From JAMOAW01 sp039908535 (GTDB lineage Bacteria > Pseudomonadota > Magnetococcia > Magnetococcales > JADFZT01), in the NCBI GenBank assembly GCA_039908535.1, contig JAMOAW010000049.1, positions 1 to 46,723 on the forward strand: DNA of 46,723 nucleotides, given 5' to 3'. Below are positions 23,838-32,555 of this stretch, piece by piece (position 1 is the stretch's first letter; every line of letters starts with the position of its first letter). A program made the position numbers and the translations under genes. The notes under the pieces are model-generated. The model was not told the DNA's origin. It saw only the letters and a list, made by a program, of their open reading frames with translations, and searched no databases.

Positions 23838-23999
23838 AATTAAAAGCAAGACCTTGGGGGGTTGCACCCCCCAATCCCCCTGCTTGGGGGCTACAAAGTC
23901 AAAAGCAAAGTCAAAAGCAAAGTCAAAAGCAACACCTTGGAGGCTCTGCCTCCAAACCTCCGCCGGGGAGCGTGACGCTCCCCGGACCCCTCCAATAAT
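23838..23999. repeat. Hairpin/tandem-repeat block between convergent genes
   Basis: Together with the adjacent element this fills the 411-base gene-free stretch 23592-24002. Hairpin 23854-23874 has arms TTGGGGGGT and ACCCCCCAA around TGC. A tandem array follows: three units of AAAGTCAAAAGC (23895-23930). Hairpin 23937-23955 has arms TTGGAGGC and GCCTCCAA. Hairpin 23963-23985 has 10-base arms CCGGGGAGCG and CGCTCCCCGG around TGA. The last two hairpins form a module not found elsewhere in the window. The block ends just before the stop of the GGDEF-EAL gene, so it may terminate transcription from both sides. Confidence 0.8.
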
Positions 24000-24002
24000 A
24001 CT

Positions 24003-26447
24003 TTATTGAACGCACCCTGCGCTATTGCGTTCCCCCATGTGTTGAACCACCAGATTTTCCAAAAGAACCCGGATAAATTCCTCCTCTGGGAGGGGGGGCT
24101 CATATAAAAATCCTTGCATGGTCTGGCATTTCAATTCGGTTAAAACGCGGCGTTGTGCTTCGGTTTCTACCCCTTCGGCTACTACTTGTAATCCAAGGCC
24201 AATCCCTAGGCTGATGGTGGCGGCGACAATGGTGTGGCTCTCTTCGCTATGGGGAAGCCCCTGAATAAAGGAGCGGTCTATTTTAAGTGTGGAAATGGGA
24301 AAATTATGCAGCCGTTTAAGGGAGGAGGCCCCGGTGCCATAATCATCAATGGCTAAGCGAATTCCCATGTCTGACAATTGGTTGAGAAGTCTTCCAACAT
24401 GGCTCTCCTCGCGTCCTTCAGTGGCGGTTTCGGTGATTTCTAATTCGAGGTGCGATGGATCAAAACCCGTGGTTTGTAGAATTTCTTTTATGTGCGACAT
24501 AAATCGTTGATCCCGTAGTTGCCTGGAGGAGATATTGACACAGATCATGATCGGAGGCAAACCTTGTTGAATCCAAGAAATGGCGGTTTGACAAGCGGTC
24601 TTCAGCACCCAATGACCCATGGCAACGATCAATCCGGTCTCTTCAGCAATAGGGATGAATTTTTCTGGTGCGATAAATCCTTCGTTGGGCACGGTCCAAC
24701 GAAGTAAGGCTTCGCAGCCCACCATCGTGCCGTTGGTTAAAGCGACTTGTGGTTGAAAATAAAGCTGTAATTCATTTCGCTCCATGGCCCCGCGTAACAG
24801 ATCGGTGAGCCTTTGCTTTTCAATGACCCGCTGTTGAACGTTGCCGTCGAAAAAGGAGTATTGGTTGCCCTGTTGCTCTTTGGCATAATACATTGCCGCA
24901 TCGGCTTGTTTGATGAGAAGTTCTTCATTTTGGGCATCGTTGGGATAGATGGCAATCCCCAAGCTGGCACCGATGTGAGCTTCTCCCTGGGAGAGAGAAA
25001 AAATTTCTGTGAGAGATTCAATAATGCGTTGGGCCAGTTGACCGGCTTGCATGGGGTCGTTGATCAGAGCAATGGCAACAAATTCGTCGCCACCTGTGCG
25101 GGCGAGAAAATCATTTTTTCTGAGAAACCGCTGGATGCGCCGCGTGGCTTGGATTAACAGTTCATCGCCAGCATCGTGCCCCAAAATATCGTTGACTAAT
25201 TTGAAACGGTCCAGATCAATAAAAATAATCGCTACTTTTTGTTCTTGAAATTGGCAAGTGGTCAATAGGCTACGTAGACGATATTTAAATGACTGCCGGT
25301 TCAGAAGACCGGTTAAGGCATCATAGAGGGCCATTTTTTCCAGGGTCTCTTCCATTTTTTTACGTACAATAATGCCTGCCAAATTGTCGCACATTATGGA
25401 TAGAAAAGCCAAATCCTCTTCCGAGCGAAAGTGTCCCGCACAGATATAAAGGTTTAAAACTCCAACCAATTGTTCCTTATGGAGGATGGGAGCACAATAA
25501 TGGCCGTGATCATGGATATCTGGAAAGGTGATGGTATGAAGATCGTCTAACTTGTCGGCAAAAATAACCTTTTTGTTTGTCGCAGCCAGACCGCATAGGC
25601 AAGTACCGGGTTTAATGCGGGCACAAGCAGTCAGTAGAGCATGAGGTTGTCCTTTATGGGCTGAGAGAATTAAATCACCAGTTTTTTCATCGACTAAAAA
25701 AATAGTTCCTTTGGATTCCAAGGCGAGCCAGGGAATGTTCATAATGAGATGGATGGCCTCTTCGAGAAGATCCGCTAGAGTCTTTGGCTCTAACCCCAAG
25801 CGCAATATCGAACTGATCACTTGTTTCTCTTCTCGATCACGTTGGATGATCTCGTGTGCTTGGTTTTTATGAGAGATCTCTTTTATAAGATCCAGATTTA
25901 TTTGGTCTAATTGTTGTTTTTGTTGGAATAGAAGCGTTGATTCAAGTTGCCGTTGGCGGATTAGAAAGAGAAGATAAAAAATGAGTGAAAAAAAAGAAAT
26001 AAAAACAAAAAAGGTCTGTTTGGTCAATTCATTCTGTTGTTTATCTTGAGGATCTTGATCAATCACAAGTATAAAGGTGAGTAGTCCTTGATCGGAATTG
26101 GGAAATTTTTTTTGAATTGGCAGAGTGTTATGGGTTGGATGAGGCTGATGATATTGGCTAATCAATAAACCGTTGTCGGCATAGATAAAAATTTTTTCTA
26201 CATCCGGGTTGTTTTTGCCCCAGGTATTTAAAATGTTTGTCAACTCTGGATCAGAAGGTTTTTGTAAATATGGGGAGAGTAGCGTATGCAGTGTCGTGAG
26301 TTTTTGCGTTGATTTTTCAATAAAATAATCTTTATGCGATCGTATCATCCGATCAATGAAAAAGAAAAGAATATATAAAGGCAATGCGACGCTGACCAGG
26401 AGGATGGTTACCCAGCGTAGCGTGTTGTATGACTTGAATAGGCGCAT
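24003..26447 (-). CDS. Membrane GAF-GGDEF-EAL c-di-GMP enzyme
   Basis: 814 residues. Two membrane segments (about 12-32 and 144-164) flank a periplasmic loop of about 110 residues. A coiled coil (165-205) follows, then a GAF domain (about 209-365; PGTCLCGLAATNKKV). Next is GGDEF (about 370-530), with signature GGDEF intact at 452-456 and an RxxD inhibitory site at 443-446. The EAL domain (about 545-800) has intact EAL at 579-581, plus ITETA, DDYGTG and AEGVET. Both c-di-GMP synthesis and hydrolysis are therefore possible; which dominates cannot be told. It probably senses a periplasmic or cytoplasmic signal. It is monocistronic, with repeats on both sides. Confidence 0.92.
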   Translation of the reverse strand: MRLFKSYNTLRWVTILLVSVALPLYILFFFIDRMIRSHKDYFIEKSTQKLTTLHTLLSPYLQKPSDPELTNILNTWGKNNPDVEKIFIYADNGLLISQYHQPHPTHNTLPIQKKFPNSDQGLLTFILVIDQDPQDKQQNELTKQTFFVFISFFSLIFYLLFLIRQRQLESTLLFQQKQQLDQINLDLIKEISHKNQAHEIIQRDREEKQVISSILRLGLEPKTLADLLEEAIHLIMNIPWLALESKGTIFLVDEKTGDLILSAHKGQPHALLTACARIKPGTCLCGLAATNKKVIFADKLDDLHTITFPDIHDHGHYCAPILHKEQLVGVLNLYICAGHFRSEEDLAFLSIMCDNLAGIIVRKKMEETLEKMALYDALTGLLNRQSFKYRLRSLLTTCQFQEQKVAIIFIDLDRFKLVNDILGHDAGDELLIQATRRIQRFLRKNDFLARTGGDEFVAIALINDPMQAGQLAQRIIESLTEIFSLSQGEAHIGASLGIAIYPNDAQNEELLIKQADAAMYYAKEQQGNQYSFFDGNVQQRVIEKQRLTDLLRGAMERNELQLYFQPQVALTNGTMVGCEALLRWTVPNEGFIAPEKFIPIAEETGLIVAMGHWVLKTACQTAISWIQQGLPPIMICVNISSRQLRDQRFMSHIKEILQTTGFDPSHLELEITETATEGREESHVGRLLNQLSDMGIRLAIDDYGTGASSLKRLHNFPISTLKIDRSFIQGLPHSEESHTIVAATISLGIGLGLQVVAEGVETEAQRRVLTELKCQTMQGFLYEPPLPEEEFIRVLLENLVVQHMGERNSAGCVQ

Positions 26448-26822
26448 TTATGGTTCATCCTTCATTTTGAGTGGATGAAAAAAAGCGTTCTACCCAGATC
26501 AAAGCCATGGGGGTAGAGGAAAAATAGAATCAAAAGCCGATGGTTTCGATCAGAACATGATGCCCTTCGGGCAAAAAGTCAAAAGAAAAACCCTGGGGGC
26601 AAGCCCCCAGGCCCCTTTTTTCTTTTAATAAAAAAAAAGGGTGGGGGTGTTGGGGGCGGTTCTCCGCCCCCAAGGTCTTAATTTTTATTTGCTCAATAAT
26701 TAAAAGAAAATCATATTAATATATAATAATTTTCGAATATTATAATGGATTAAAAAAAATAATTTTGCAATAAAAAAATCATTGTTTATGGGTAATTAAT
26801 TGTAAATAAAAAATCTAAAACG
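26448..26822. other. Gene-free stretch with inverted copy of the palindromic repeat
   Basis: No gene is seen in these 375 bases. A repeat block spans about 26562-26695: the mini-hairpin GCCC-TTC-GGGC (26562-26572), hairpin 26592-26611 (arms CCTGGGGGC and GCCCCCAGG), and hairpin 26650-26673 (arms TTGGGGGCGG and CCGCCCCCAA around TTCT). The order is reversed relative to 5799-6010, so this copy is in the opposite orientation. Bases 26696-26822 are very AT-rich, with nothing else recognised. Confidence 0.75.
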
Positions 26823-27980
26823 TCACAATATCGTCAATAAAATAGAGTCTGTTAATGCTATACCTTTTTTAGTTACTCTTATATAAGTTTTATTCCATGT
26901 TAATAAATTTTTTTTGCGCAATTCATTCATTTTTTCAGATTTGGCTTGGACGAGATCTTCGCCACTCAATTGGAGGTAATGGGCGCGCTGTAGACCTTGT
27001 TTGTGGCGTACCCCCATGATTAAAAGCTCTGATGCGGCCTCTTGTGGTGGGAGAAGGGCATGATGGGTGAGGGGGGAGAGATTTTTTTGTAACAAATCTA
27101 GATATAATTGTACAGACTCGGTGTTGCATGTGCGCCAGATGCTTCCTTCTGGTTGGGTGATTTTGCCGTGGGCCGCACAACCGATTCCCAGATAGTCTCC
27201 AAAGGACCAATAGTTTAGATTGTGTCGCGAGGCTTGCCCAGGCTTGGCAAAATTGCTGATTTCATAGGCTTCATACCCATGCTTTTTTAGATATTGGTGG
27301 GTGAACTGGAAGAGGGCAAGGCTTGCTTTTTCCTTGGGAAGGCCCCACTGTTTGTTTTGCATGTGTTGATAAAAGGGGGTCTCTTCGGCAATCGTCAATT
27401 GATAACAAGAGAGGTGGCTGGCCCCGTAAGAGACGGCCTCCTCAAGTTCCAATTGCCAACTCTTTCGGGTTTGATTGGGGGTGGCATAGATTAAATCCAG
27501 GCTAAAGCGATCAAAACCGGCTTGACGAATCAGATGGAGGGTTGTTCGTGCCCGGTTGAGGGTGTGGGGACGGTTTAAAAAGGCGAGCCTAGAGGCAGAA
27601 AAGGCTTGTACACCTAAGCTTAAACGGTTGACACCACCTGTGAGGCATCCAGAAAGAAATGCTTCGTTTACCGATTCCGGGTTGGCCTCCAGGGTGATTT
27701 CGCAGTTTTTGGTAAGTGGAAAAAGGTTTTTGATGTGTTGGAGAATTTGTTGAATCTGGGGGGCTGAGAGCAGGGAGGGTGTGCCGCCACCAAAATAAAT
27801 GGAGATGAGGGGACGCTCATCCGTGGATAGACGGCTGCGCCAGGAGGTTATCTCTTGTCGGAGGGCCGTGCAATAGGCCTCTGTTGGGGGGGGATGATGG
27901 ACTTCAGAGGCAAAGTCGCAATAGGGGCATTTGCGCACGCAAAAGGGTATGTGGATATATAGGGAAAGAGGAGGGAGCAT
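26823..27980 (-). CDS. hemW: HemW, radical-SAM heme chaperone
   Basis: 385 residues. The radical-SAM cluster motif CVRKCPYC sits in YIHIPFCVRKCPYCDFAS, followed by FGGGTPSLL, EANPESV, RLSLGVQAF, SCYQLTIAEETPF and EISNFAKPG. The C-terminal HemN_C domain is present. Formerly annotated as oxygen-independent coproporphyrinogen oxidase, this shorter family lacks the extra Cys of HemN and is thought to insert heme into respiratory proteins. It lies 23 bases downstream of rph on the same strand, so the two are probably co-transcribed. The intervening rdgB found in many proteobacteria is absent. Confidence 0.92.
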   Translation of the reverse strand: MLPPLSLYIHIPFCVRKCPYCDFASEVHHPPPTEAYCTALRQEITSWRSRLSTDERPLISIYFGGGTPSLLSAPQIQQILQHIKNLFPLTKNCEITLEANPESVNEAFLSGCLTGGVNRLSLGVQAFSASRLAFLNRPHTLNRARTTLHLIRQAGFDRFSLDLIYATPNQTRKSWQLELEEAVSYGASHLSCYQLTIAEETPFYQHMQNKQWGLPKEKASLALFQFTHQYLKKHGYEAYEISNFAKPGQASRHNLNYWSFGDYLGIGCAAHGKITQPEGSIWRTCNTESVQLYLDLLQKNLSPLTHHALLPPQEAASELLIMGVRHKQGLQRAHYLQLSGEDLVQAKSEKMNELRKKNLLTWNKTYIRVTKKGIALTDSILLTIL

Positions 27981-28003
27981 CCGCTTTGTTTAAATAGAAA
28001 AAT

Positions 28004-28726
28004 CTATTCGTTGTCTAGGGCCAGACGCTGAATGGCAATCAGTTGTTGAATCCCCTCCTCGGCCAATGTTGTCATGGTTTGTAAATCGTTTCGACTAAAG
28101 GGCATTCCCTCAGCGGTTCCTTGAATTTCAATAAATTCTCCCTGTTCGGTCATGACAAAATTCATATCGGTGTCTGAAGTAGAGTCTTCTTGGTAGTTTA
28201 AATCCAGGCAGGGTTGACCATTTACCATGCCGCAGCTGACAGCGGCAACAAATTGTTTAATTGGCAGAGCGGGCAGAAGGTTGCGGTTGACCAAAGAACG
28301 GCAGGCATCCATTAAGGCTACAAAACCACCGGTAATGGCTGCCGTTCGGGTGCCGCCATCGGCTTCAATGACATCGCAATCAATCCAGATGGTCCGTTTG
28401 CCGAGTTGATCCAGGTGGGTAACGGCGCGCAAAGAGCGACCAATAAGGCGTTGAATCTCCAGGGTGCGCCCACCTTGGCGGCCTTGGGAGGCTTCACGGG
28501 TGGTGCGGCTGTTGGTTGCTCTGGGGAGCATTCCGTATTCGGCGGTGACCCAGCCACGGTTTTGATCTCGCATCCAGTTGGGAAGTCGCTCCTCAATGGT
28601 GGCGGTGCAAATGACACGGGTGTGACCACAGGTAATGAGGCAAGAGCCTTCGGCCTGGGGGAGAAAAGATCTCTGAATCAGAATGGGCCGCAAGGCGTCT
28701 GCCTTCCGACCGTCAAGGCGTGTCAT
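28004..28726 (-). CDS. rph: Ribonuclease PH
   Basis: 240 residues, the standard length. Motifs include the N-terminal RxDGR (TRLDGRKADALRPI), TAEYGMLPRAT, RTLEIQRLIGRSLRA, IDCDVIEADGGTRTAAITG and LDLNYQEDSTSDTDMNFVMT. It is a phosphorolytic 3'-5' exoribonuclease that trims tRNA 3' ends and rRNA. AAGGA lies upstream of the ATG. It is the first gene of an rph-hemW pair; a repeat block lies upstream. Confidence 0.95.
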   Translation of the reverse strand: MTRLDGRKADALRPILIQRSFLPQAEGSCLITCGHTRVICTATIEERLPNWMRDQNRGWVTAEYGMLPRATNSRTTREASQGRQGGRTLEIQRLIGRSLRAVTHLDQLGKRTIWIDCDVIEADGGTRTAAITGGFVALMDACRSLVNRNLLPALPIKQFVAAVSCGMVNGQPCLDLNYQEDSTSDTDMNFVMTEQGEFIEIQGTAEGMPFSRNDLQTMTTLAEEGIQQLIAIQRLALDNE

Positions 28727-28747
28727 AACAATTTCCTTAAAATATAT

Positions 28748-28872
28748 AAAAAAAAAGGGGGCTGGGGGATTGCCCCCAGGGTTTTGATTTTGCCTTTTGC
28801 TTTTGATCTCGGTTTTGCTTCCTATAAAAAGTAGGGGGATTGGGGATGCAATCCCCCAAGGTCTTGTCCTTA
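28748..28872. repeat. Palindromic repeat block (element interior without terminal repeats)
   Basis: Hairpin 28762-28779 (CTGGGGG/CCCCCAG) is followed by TTTTGATCTCGGTTTTGC and hairpin 28840-28859 (TTGGGGAT and ATCCCCCAA arms, one bulged base). The order and linker match the interior of the element at 34797-35014 closely, but no GGTACCACC ends are present. It separates rph from dsrK, both on the minus strand. Confidence 0.8.
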
Positions 28873-28878
28873 CTAATA

Positions 28879-30378
28879 TTAAACAATACCCCGTTTAGCA
28901 CCTAAATGAATGGCATTGCTTACCAATTGATGAACGCCGCCAACGGTATCCATCGGAATGCCATAGAGTGGCAAAATTTTGGTAAATTGCGCTTTACAAA
29001 TGGCACAGATTAAACCCAGAAAATTAACGTGATGCGATTCCATCACCCGTTTGAGGGCAATCACCCGTGGCAAGGCCCCTTTGATGCGCAAATCCATTAA
29101 TTCATCGGTTAACATGCCGCCACCACCACCGCAACAGAAGGTTTTTTCGCCAATGGTATCGGGATCCATATCGATAAAGTGATTGGCCACAGCCCTAATC
29201 AATGCCCGAGGAATTTCAATTTGTCCACCTGGATTGGGACCCATACGCGACGCGCGGGCTACGTTACACGAATCGTGAAAGGTGATGATATGTTTGTCAT
29301 TGGCCTCTTTGTCAAACACCAAAGCCCCGCGTTTATATAGATCGTAAGTAAATTCACAAATATGTTGTGGGACAGGGTAGTTGGGATCTAATGTGTCAAA
29401 AGGACCGTTGAGGGTGTTCCAAAAGCTATAAGCCGCCCGCCACGCATGACCACATTCACCAACGACGATGCGTTTGACTTTAAGCTCCCGCGCCTTGTCC
29501 GCGACCCGTTTGGCAATCTGGCGTTTTTGTTCAAAACTGCCAATAAACATTCCAAAATTGGCCGCCTCAGAGGCATAAGAACTGATGGTAAAAGAGATGC
29601 CCGCCTGATGAAAAACTTTGGCATACCCCATGAGCGATTGAATGTGCGGTTCACTAAAAAAATCTGCCGAGGGGGCGACCAATAAAACCTCTGCCCCAGG
29701 TTCATCCAGAGGTAGACGCACTTCATGGCCGAAATTATCCAACATATCCTCTTCGAGGAATTCCAAAGTTCCCTTGAGAGCTGGTTTGGGAATGCCCAAA
29801 TTATTGCCAATTTCGTGGACCTTGGCGACAATTTCGGTGGTATATTTGTGTCCAACGCCAATGGCATCCATGATTTCACGTGCGGCCATCGTGATTTCGG
29901 CGGTATCAATGCCAAAAGGACAAAAGACCGAACAACGCCGACATTGGGAGCATTGATGAAAATAGGTAAACCATTTTTTTAAGCTCTCTTCGTCAAAATC
30001 AACCGCTTTGACCAAGCCCGGAATCAATTTGCCCGCTGGGGTAAAATAACGCCGGTAAACTTGCCGCATGAGTTCAGCGCGTTGGACCGGCATGTTGTTA
30101 GCATCTCCCGTGCCTAGATAATAGTGGCATTTATCCGCACAGGCCCCACACTTGACACAAATGTCCATGTATACTTGGAGAGAGCGATATTTTTTGAGCA
30201 TTTCTCCAAATTTTTCGATACCCTTTGCCTGCCAATTGTCCACCTGAGTTTCTGGAAAACCAAGGGCTTTCATGTGTTTTTCTTGGGAAGGATAGGGCTT
30301 TAAATGCGACATGGTTCCCACCTGGAGGGTGGGGGTTTCGATGTTTTTTTTGATTTCGGGAACGCTATAATCGGCCAC
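28879..30378 (-). CDS. dsrK: DsrK, HdrD-like iron-sulfur subunit of the DsrMKJOP complex
   Basis: 499 residues from a GTG at 30378 with AGGAG upstream. Two [4Fe-4S] ferredoxin motifs appear (CVKCGACADKC near 74-84; CSQCRRCSVFC near 142-152). Two CCG-type cysteine domains follow (CGHAW and FHDSCNVAR, then CCGGGGGM), which in HdrD/DsrK hold the noncubane catalytic cluster. DsrK sits at the cytoplasmic face of the membrane complex and is thought to reduce the DsrC trisulfide or disulfide with electrons from DsrM. Gene order is dsrC-dsrM-dsrK. No dsrJ, dsrO or dsrP is present; a repeat block and rph follow. Confidence 0.9.
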   Translation of the reverse strand: MADYSVPEIKKNIETPTLQVGTMSHLKPYPSQEKHMKALGFPETQVDNWQAKGIEKFGEMLKKYRSLQVYMDICVKCGACADKCHYYLGTGDANNMPVQRAELMRQVYRRYFTPAGKLIPGLVKAVDFDEESLKKWFTYFHQCSQCRRCSVFCPFGIDTAEITMAAREIMDAIGVGHKYTTEIVAKVHEIGNNLGIPKPALKGTLEFLEEDMLDNFGHEVRLPLDEPGAEVLLVAPSADFFSEPHIQSLMGYAKVFHQAGISFTISSYASEAANFGMFIGSFEQKRQIAKRVADKARELKVKRIVVGECGHAWRAAYSFWNTLNGPFDTLDPNYPVPQHICEFTYDLYKRGALVFDKEANDKHIITFHDSCNVARASRMGPNPGGQIEIPRALIRAVANHFIDMDPDTIGEKTFCCGGGGGMLTDELMDLRIKGALPRVIALKRVMESHHVNFLGLICAICKAQFTKILPLYGIPMDTVGGVHQLVSNAIHLGAKRGIV

Positions 30379-30483
30379 GCGGCAACTCCTAAGATATTGC
30401 GGTTGACGGGGGTTTGCGCCACATAAAAAAGAGCACTCCCCCGGTCTGTTCTAGGGTTGGAATATGATTTTTCCAGGCATGTT

Positions 30484-31209
30484 TTAGGGCTGTCCAGAGT
30501 TTTTTGCCCAGGGATTGACGTGTCGGCACTCCCGTGGGTTGTCTATTTGGTTGCGAGTTGGGCTAAAGAAGATGCCCCCCAAATGCATGAGTTTACTAAA
30601 TGGGAAAATAACCATCAGCAACATGACCATGAGCAAATGGGTCATAAACAGATAGTCTCCTGGCATGAGCAAAGGGAGAAAATTTGTCCAAGAGGTCCAC
30701 ACTCCCGTCATAGCGGCTTTGATGTGTATAATGTCTGGGCGAAAGACAAATCGCATTAAGAGTCCAGAAAAACCGATGGCCAGCAACAGGATTAAAATAA
30801 AATAGTCGGCTGGTGAAGAGATAAAACGCACCCGGTCAATAAAAAGACGCCGCGCAAAGAGCAGACCCAGTCCGCCAACCATGGCCAAACCCGCCAAAAT
30901 TCCCGCGATTTGGATGATCGCCATATAAGATGGCAGAGGATCAATAAAGTAGCGCAAATGCCGCGCAGCTATAAATATTAAGGATGCGTGGAAAAGATAC
31001 CCGCCAATCCAAGCCAGTTTATCCCCCTTGAAGAGGCTGTTAAAAAAAGCCACTTCAGTAAATAAACGCCAAATAACACCCGTTTTGTTAACAGGAGCTG
31101 GCGTTGTGGGAATTTTTAGAGGAGCCGGTGAAAGGGTGTACAGGAAAATCCGTTTGGAAAATCCCAAAATAAAAATAATAAGGACAAGGTAAGACAGCAA
31201 TGTCAGCAT
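30484..31209 (-). CDS. dsrM: DsrM, NarI-like cytochrome b membrane subunit
   Basis: 241 residues with about five or six hydrophobic segments: an N-terminal anchor at 3-22, then near 65-85, 95-118, 130-152 and 190-212. Histidines lie within or beside the helices (FHASLIFIAARHLRY, MTHLLMVMLLMV) and could bind heme b, as in NarI. DsrM is expected to pass electrons between the quinone pool and DsrK. GAGG lies just upstream of the ATG. The gap to dsrK is 105 bases, longer than usual in the operon. The lack of JOP subunits suggests an MK-only complex. Confidence 0.85.
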   Translation of the reverse strand: MLTLLSYLVLIIFILGFSKRIFLYTLSPAPLKIPTTPAPVNKTGVIWRLFTEVAFFNSLFKGDKLAWIGGYLFHASLIFIAARHLRYFIDPLPSYMAIIQIAGILAGLAMVGGLGLLFARRLFIDRVRFISSPADYFILILLLAIGFSGLLMRFVFRPDIIHIKAAMTGVWTSWTNFLPLLMPGDYLFMTHLLMVMLLMVIFPFSKLMHLGGIFFSPTRNQIDNPRECRHVNPWAKNSGQP

Positions 31210-31352
31210 CAGGCCCTCTTAAAATGATTGGGTTGATTCTGTCATCCCAACTGAGATAACACAAATGAACAACATACCGTCAAGAAAAAAGAGAATCTTG
31301 ACATGCAAAAAAACCAAATGTAACAATCTTATTTTTCTTAGTCTTGAGAGCA

Positions 31353-31401
31353 TAAAAAAACCTCGGTGTCAACGCGGGGCGTCAACACCGGAGATTTTTT
31401 T
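31353..31401 (-). terminator. Intrinsic terminator after dsrC
   Basis: The arms (31362-31375 and 31380-31393) form an imperfect 12-13 base-pair GC-rich stem with a GGGG-type loop. A T-tract flanks it on the minus strand and another on the plus strand (31395-31401), so it could work in both directions. It lies between dsrC and dsrM on the minus strand and would favour separate, higher transcription of dsrC, which is commonly much more abundant than DsrMK. Confidence 0.65.
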
Positions 31402-31426
31402 AAGGGGTACTCTTACAGACTAAATA

Positions 31427-31762
31427 TTAGACGCAACCCGTTGGCTTAGGCAGTCCAGCGATTTTACAGGCTTGTTTGGCTGGTCCACCGGGATAGAGAT
31501 CATAGAGGTATTTGGTGTTCCCCTTATCCTTACCCAGTTTTTTGCCAATGGCTTTGGTCAGAATGCGGATCATTGGGGCGATTTTATATTCTTCGTAATA
31601 ATCCCGTAGAAAGCTCACCACTTCCCAGTGTGATTCGGACATGTCGACACTTTCGGTCTCAGCCAAATATTTGGCAACATCTTGGTTCCAGTCGGCGAGA
31701 TTTACTAAATAGCCGTCTTCGTCGGTTTCATAGGTCCGACCATTGAGTTCAAAGCTGGGCAT
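31427..31762 (-). CDS. dsrC: DsrC sulfur-carrier protein
   Basis: 111 residues from the ATG of MPSFELNGRTYETDEDG, chosen because GGAGG lies upstream; the frame is open further but without similarity. The typical DsrC pattern includes DEDGYL, LADWNQDVA, HWEVVSFLRDYY, IRILTKAIGKKLG and YLYDLYPGGPAKQACKIAGLP. Both C-terminal cysteines are present, C99 and penultimate C110, 11 residues apart. This marks true DsrC rather than TusE, which has only the last. DsrC carries sulfur as a trisulfide between the dissimilatory sulfite reductase and DsrMK. No dsrAB is in the window. Confidence 0.95.
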   Translation of the reverse strand: MPSFELNGRTYETDEDGYLVNLADWNQDVAKYLAETESVDMSESHWEVVSFLRDYYEEYKIAPMIRILTKAIGKKLGKDKGNTKYLYDLYPGGPAKQACKIAGLPKPTGCV

Positions 31763-32243
31763 GATTACTATTCCTCCAGTTTTTCCACCTGTGTTGATAT
31801 AATCTATCCAATTGAAATTTGGTGCAAATGTGAGAAAATTTTGTAAAGTTTGTTTAATATCCAAACATAACGAAACTCTCCCTTCACCAAAACAGTATTA
31901 GTTTATCATGATTTTCAAATTTTGCAATAGGGCAATTGTGTCTTGGGTATCGTTTTTTTTATTTTTCCAAACATGTCGTCATTCGGCGGTTAAAAATTCC
32001 TTATAATGTTGACATAGAGGTGCTTAGGAGGCAAAATATTTAATGTATCGGAAAAATAAAATCAAGACCTTCGGGGCCCAGAACCGCTCCCAATTCCCCC
32101 ACCTTTTTTTTGAATTACTAGGAAAAAAGAGGGGGGTTGGGGAATTCATCCCCCAGGGTTTTGCTTTTAACCTTTTGCCCAACGGGCATCCTGTTTGACT
32201 ATGGTTTGTGACAATCAAATCGTTCCTTAAAGGAGATGATCAT
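31763..32243. other. Divergent gap between dsrC and ferredoxin, with a degenerate repeat block
   Basis: 481 bases without a credible gene. Bases 31763-32034 are AT-rich and should hold the dsrC promoter on the minus strand, though no boxes are certain. A repeat block spans 32041-32187: a decayed hairpin 2 (about 32070-32093), hairpin 32137-32156 (TTGGGGAAT and ATCCCCCAG arms) and the mini-hairpin GCCC-AAC-GGGC (32177-32187). The block is in the same orientation as that at 5799. Confidence 0.6.
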
Positions 32244-32552
32244 ATGGCTTTGAAACATCATGTTTTTGTTTGTATGAATAGTCGTCCAGAGGGGCATCCA
32301 CGTGGTTCTTGTGCCACGGCTGGAGCTGGCTCTGTTTTAAATGCCTTTGCCAGTGAGTTGGAAAAACGGTGCCTGTTTGATTCCATCCAGGTGACCGGGA
32401 CAGCTTGTTTGGGGCCTTGTGACAATGGACCCAGTGTGGTGGTCTATCCTGAAGGGGTTTGGTATGGCCGGGTTCAGCCTGGGGATGTGACGGAGATTTT
32501 TGATCAGCATCTCGTTGGTGGGGATCCCCTGGCGCGGTTGCGGATTAAATAG
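32244..32552 (+). CDS. Thioredoxin-like [2Fe-2S] ferredoxin
   Basis: 102 residues from the ATG at 32244; GGAG lies ten bases upstream. Cysteines C10, C23, C55 and C59 (C-x12-C...ACLGPC) match the thioredoxin-fold [2Fe-2S] ferredoxins related to NuoE. The segment CMNSRPEGHPRGSC is characteristic. The protein should be a soluble one-electron carrier. It is divergent from dsrC and convergent with dapE (three bases between stops). Its partners are unknown; a link to sulfur metabolism is only positional. Confidence 0.85.
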   Translation: MALKHHVFVCMNSRPEGHPRGSCATAGAGSVLNAFASELEKRCLFDSIQVTGTACLGPCDNGPSVVVYPEGVWYGRVQPGDVTEIFDQHLVGGDPLARLRIK

Positions 32553-32555
32553 TCG

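Noticed and set aside
28406..28834. A 142-codon plus-strand frame over rph and the repeat
   Set aside because: It is antisense to rph and runs into the repeat; no independent start site or similarity is seen.
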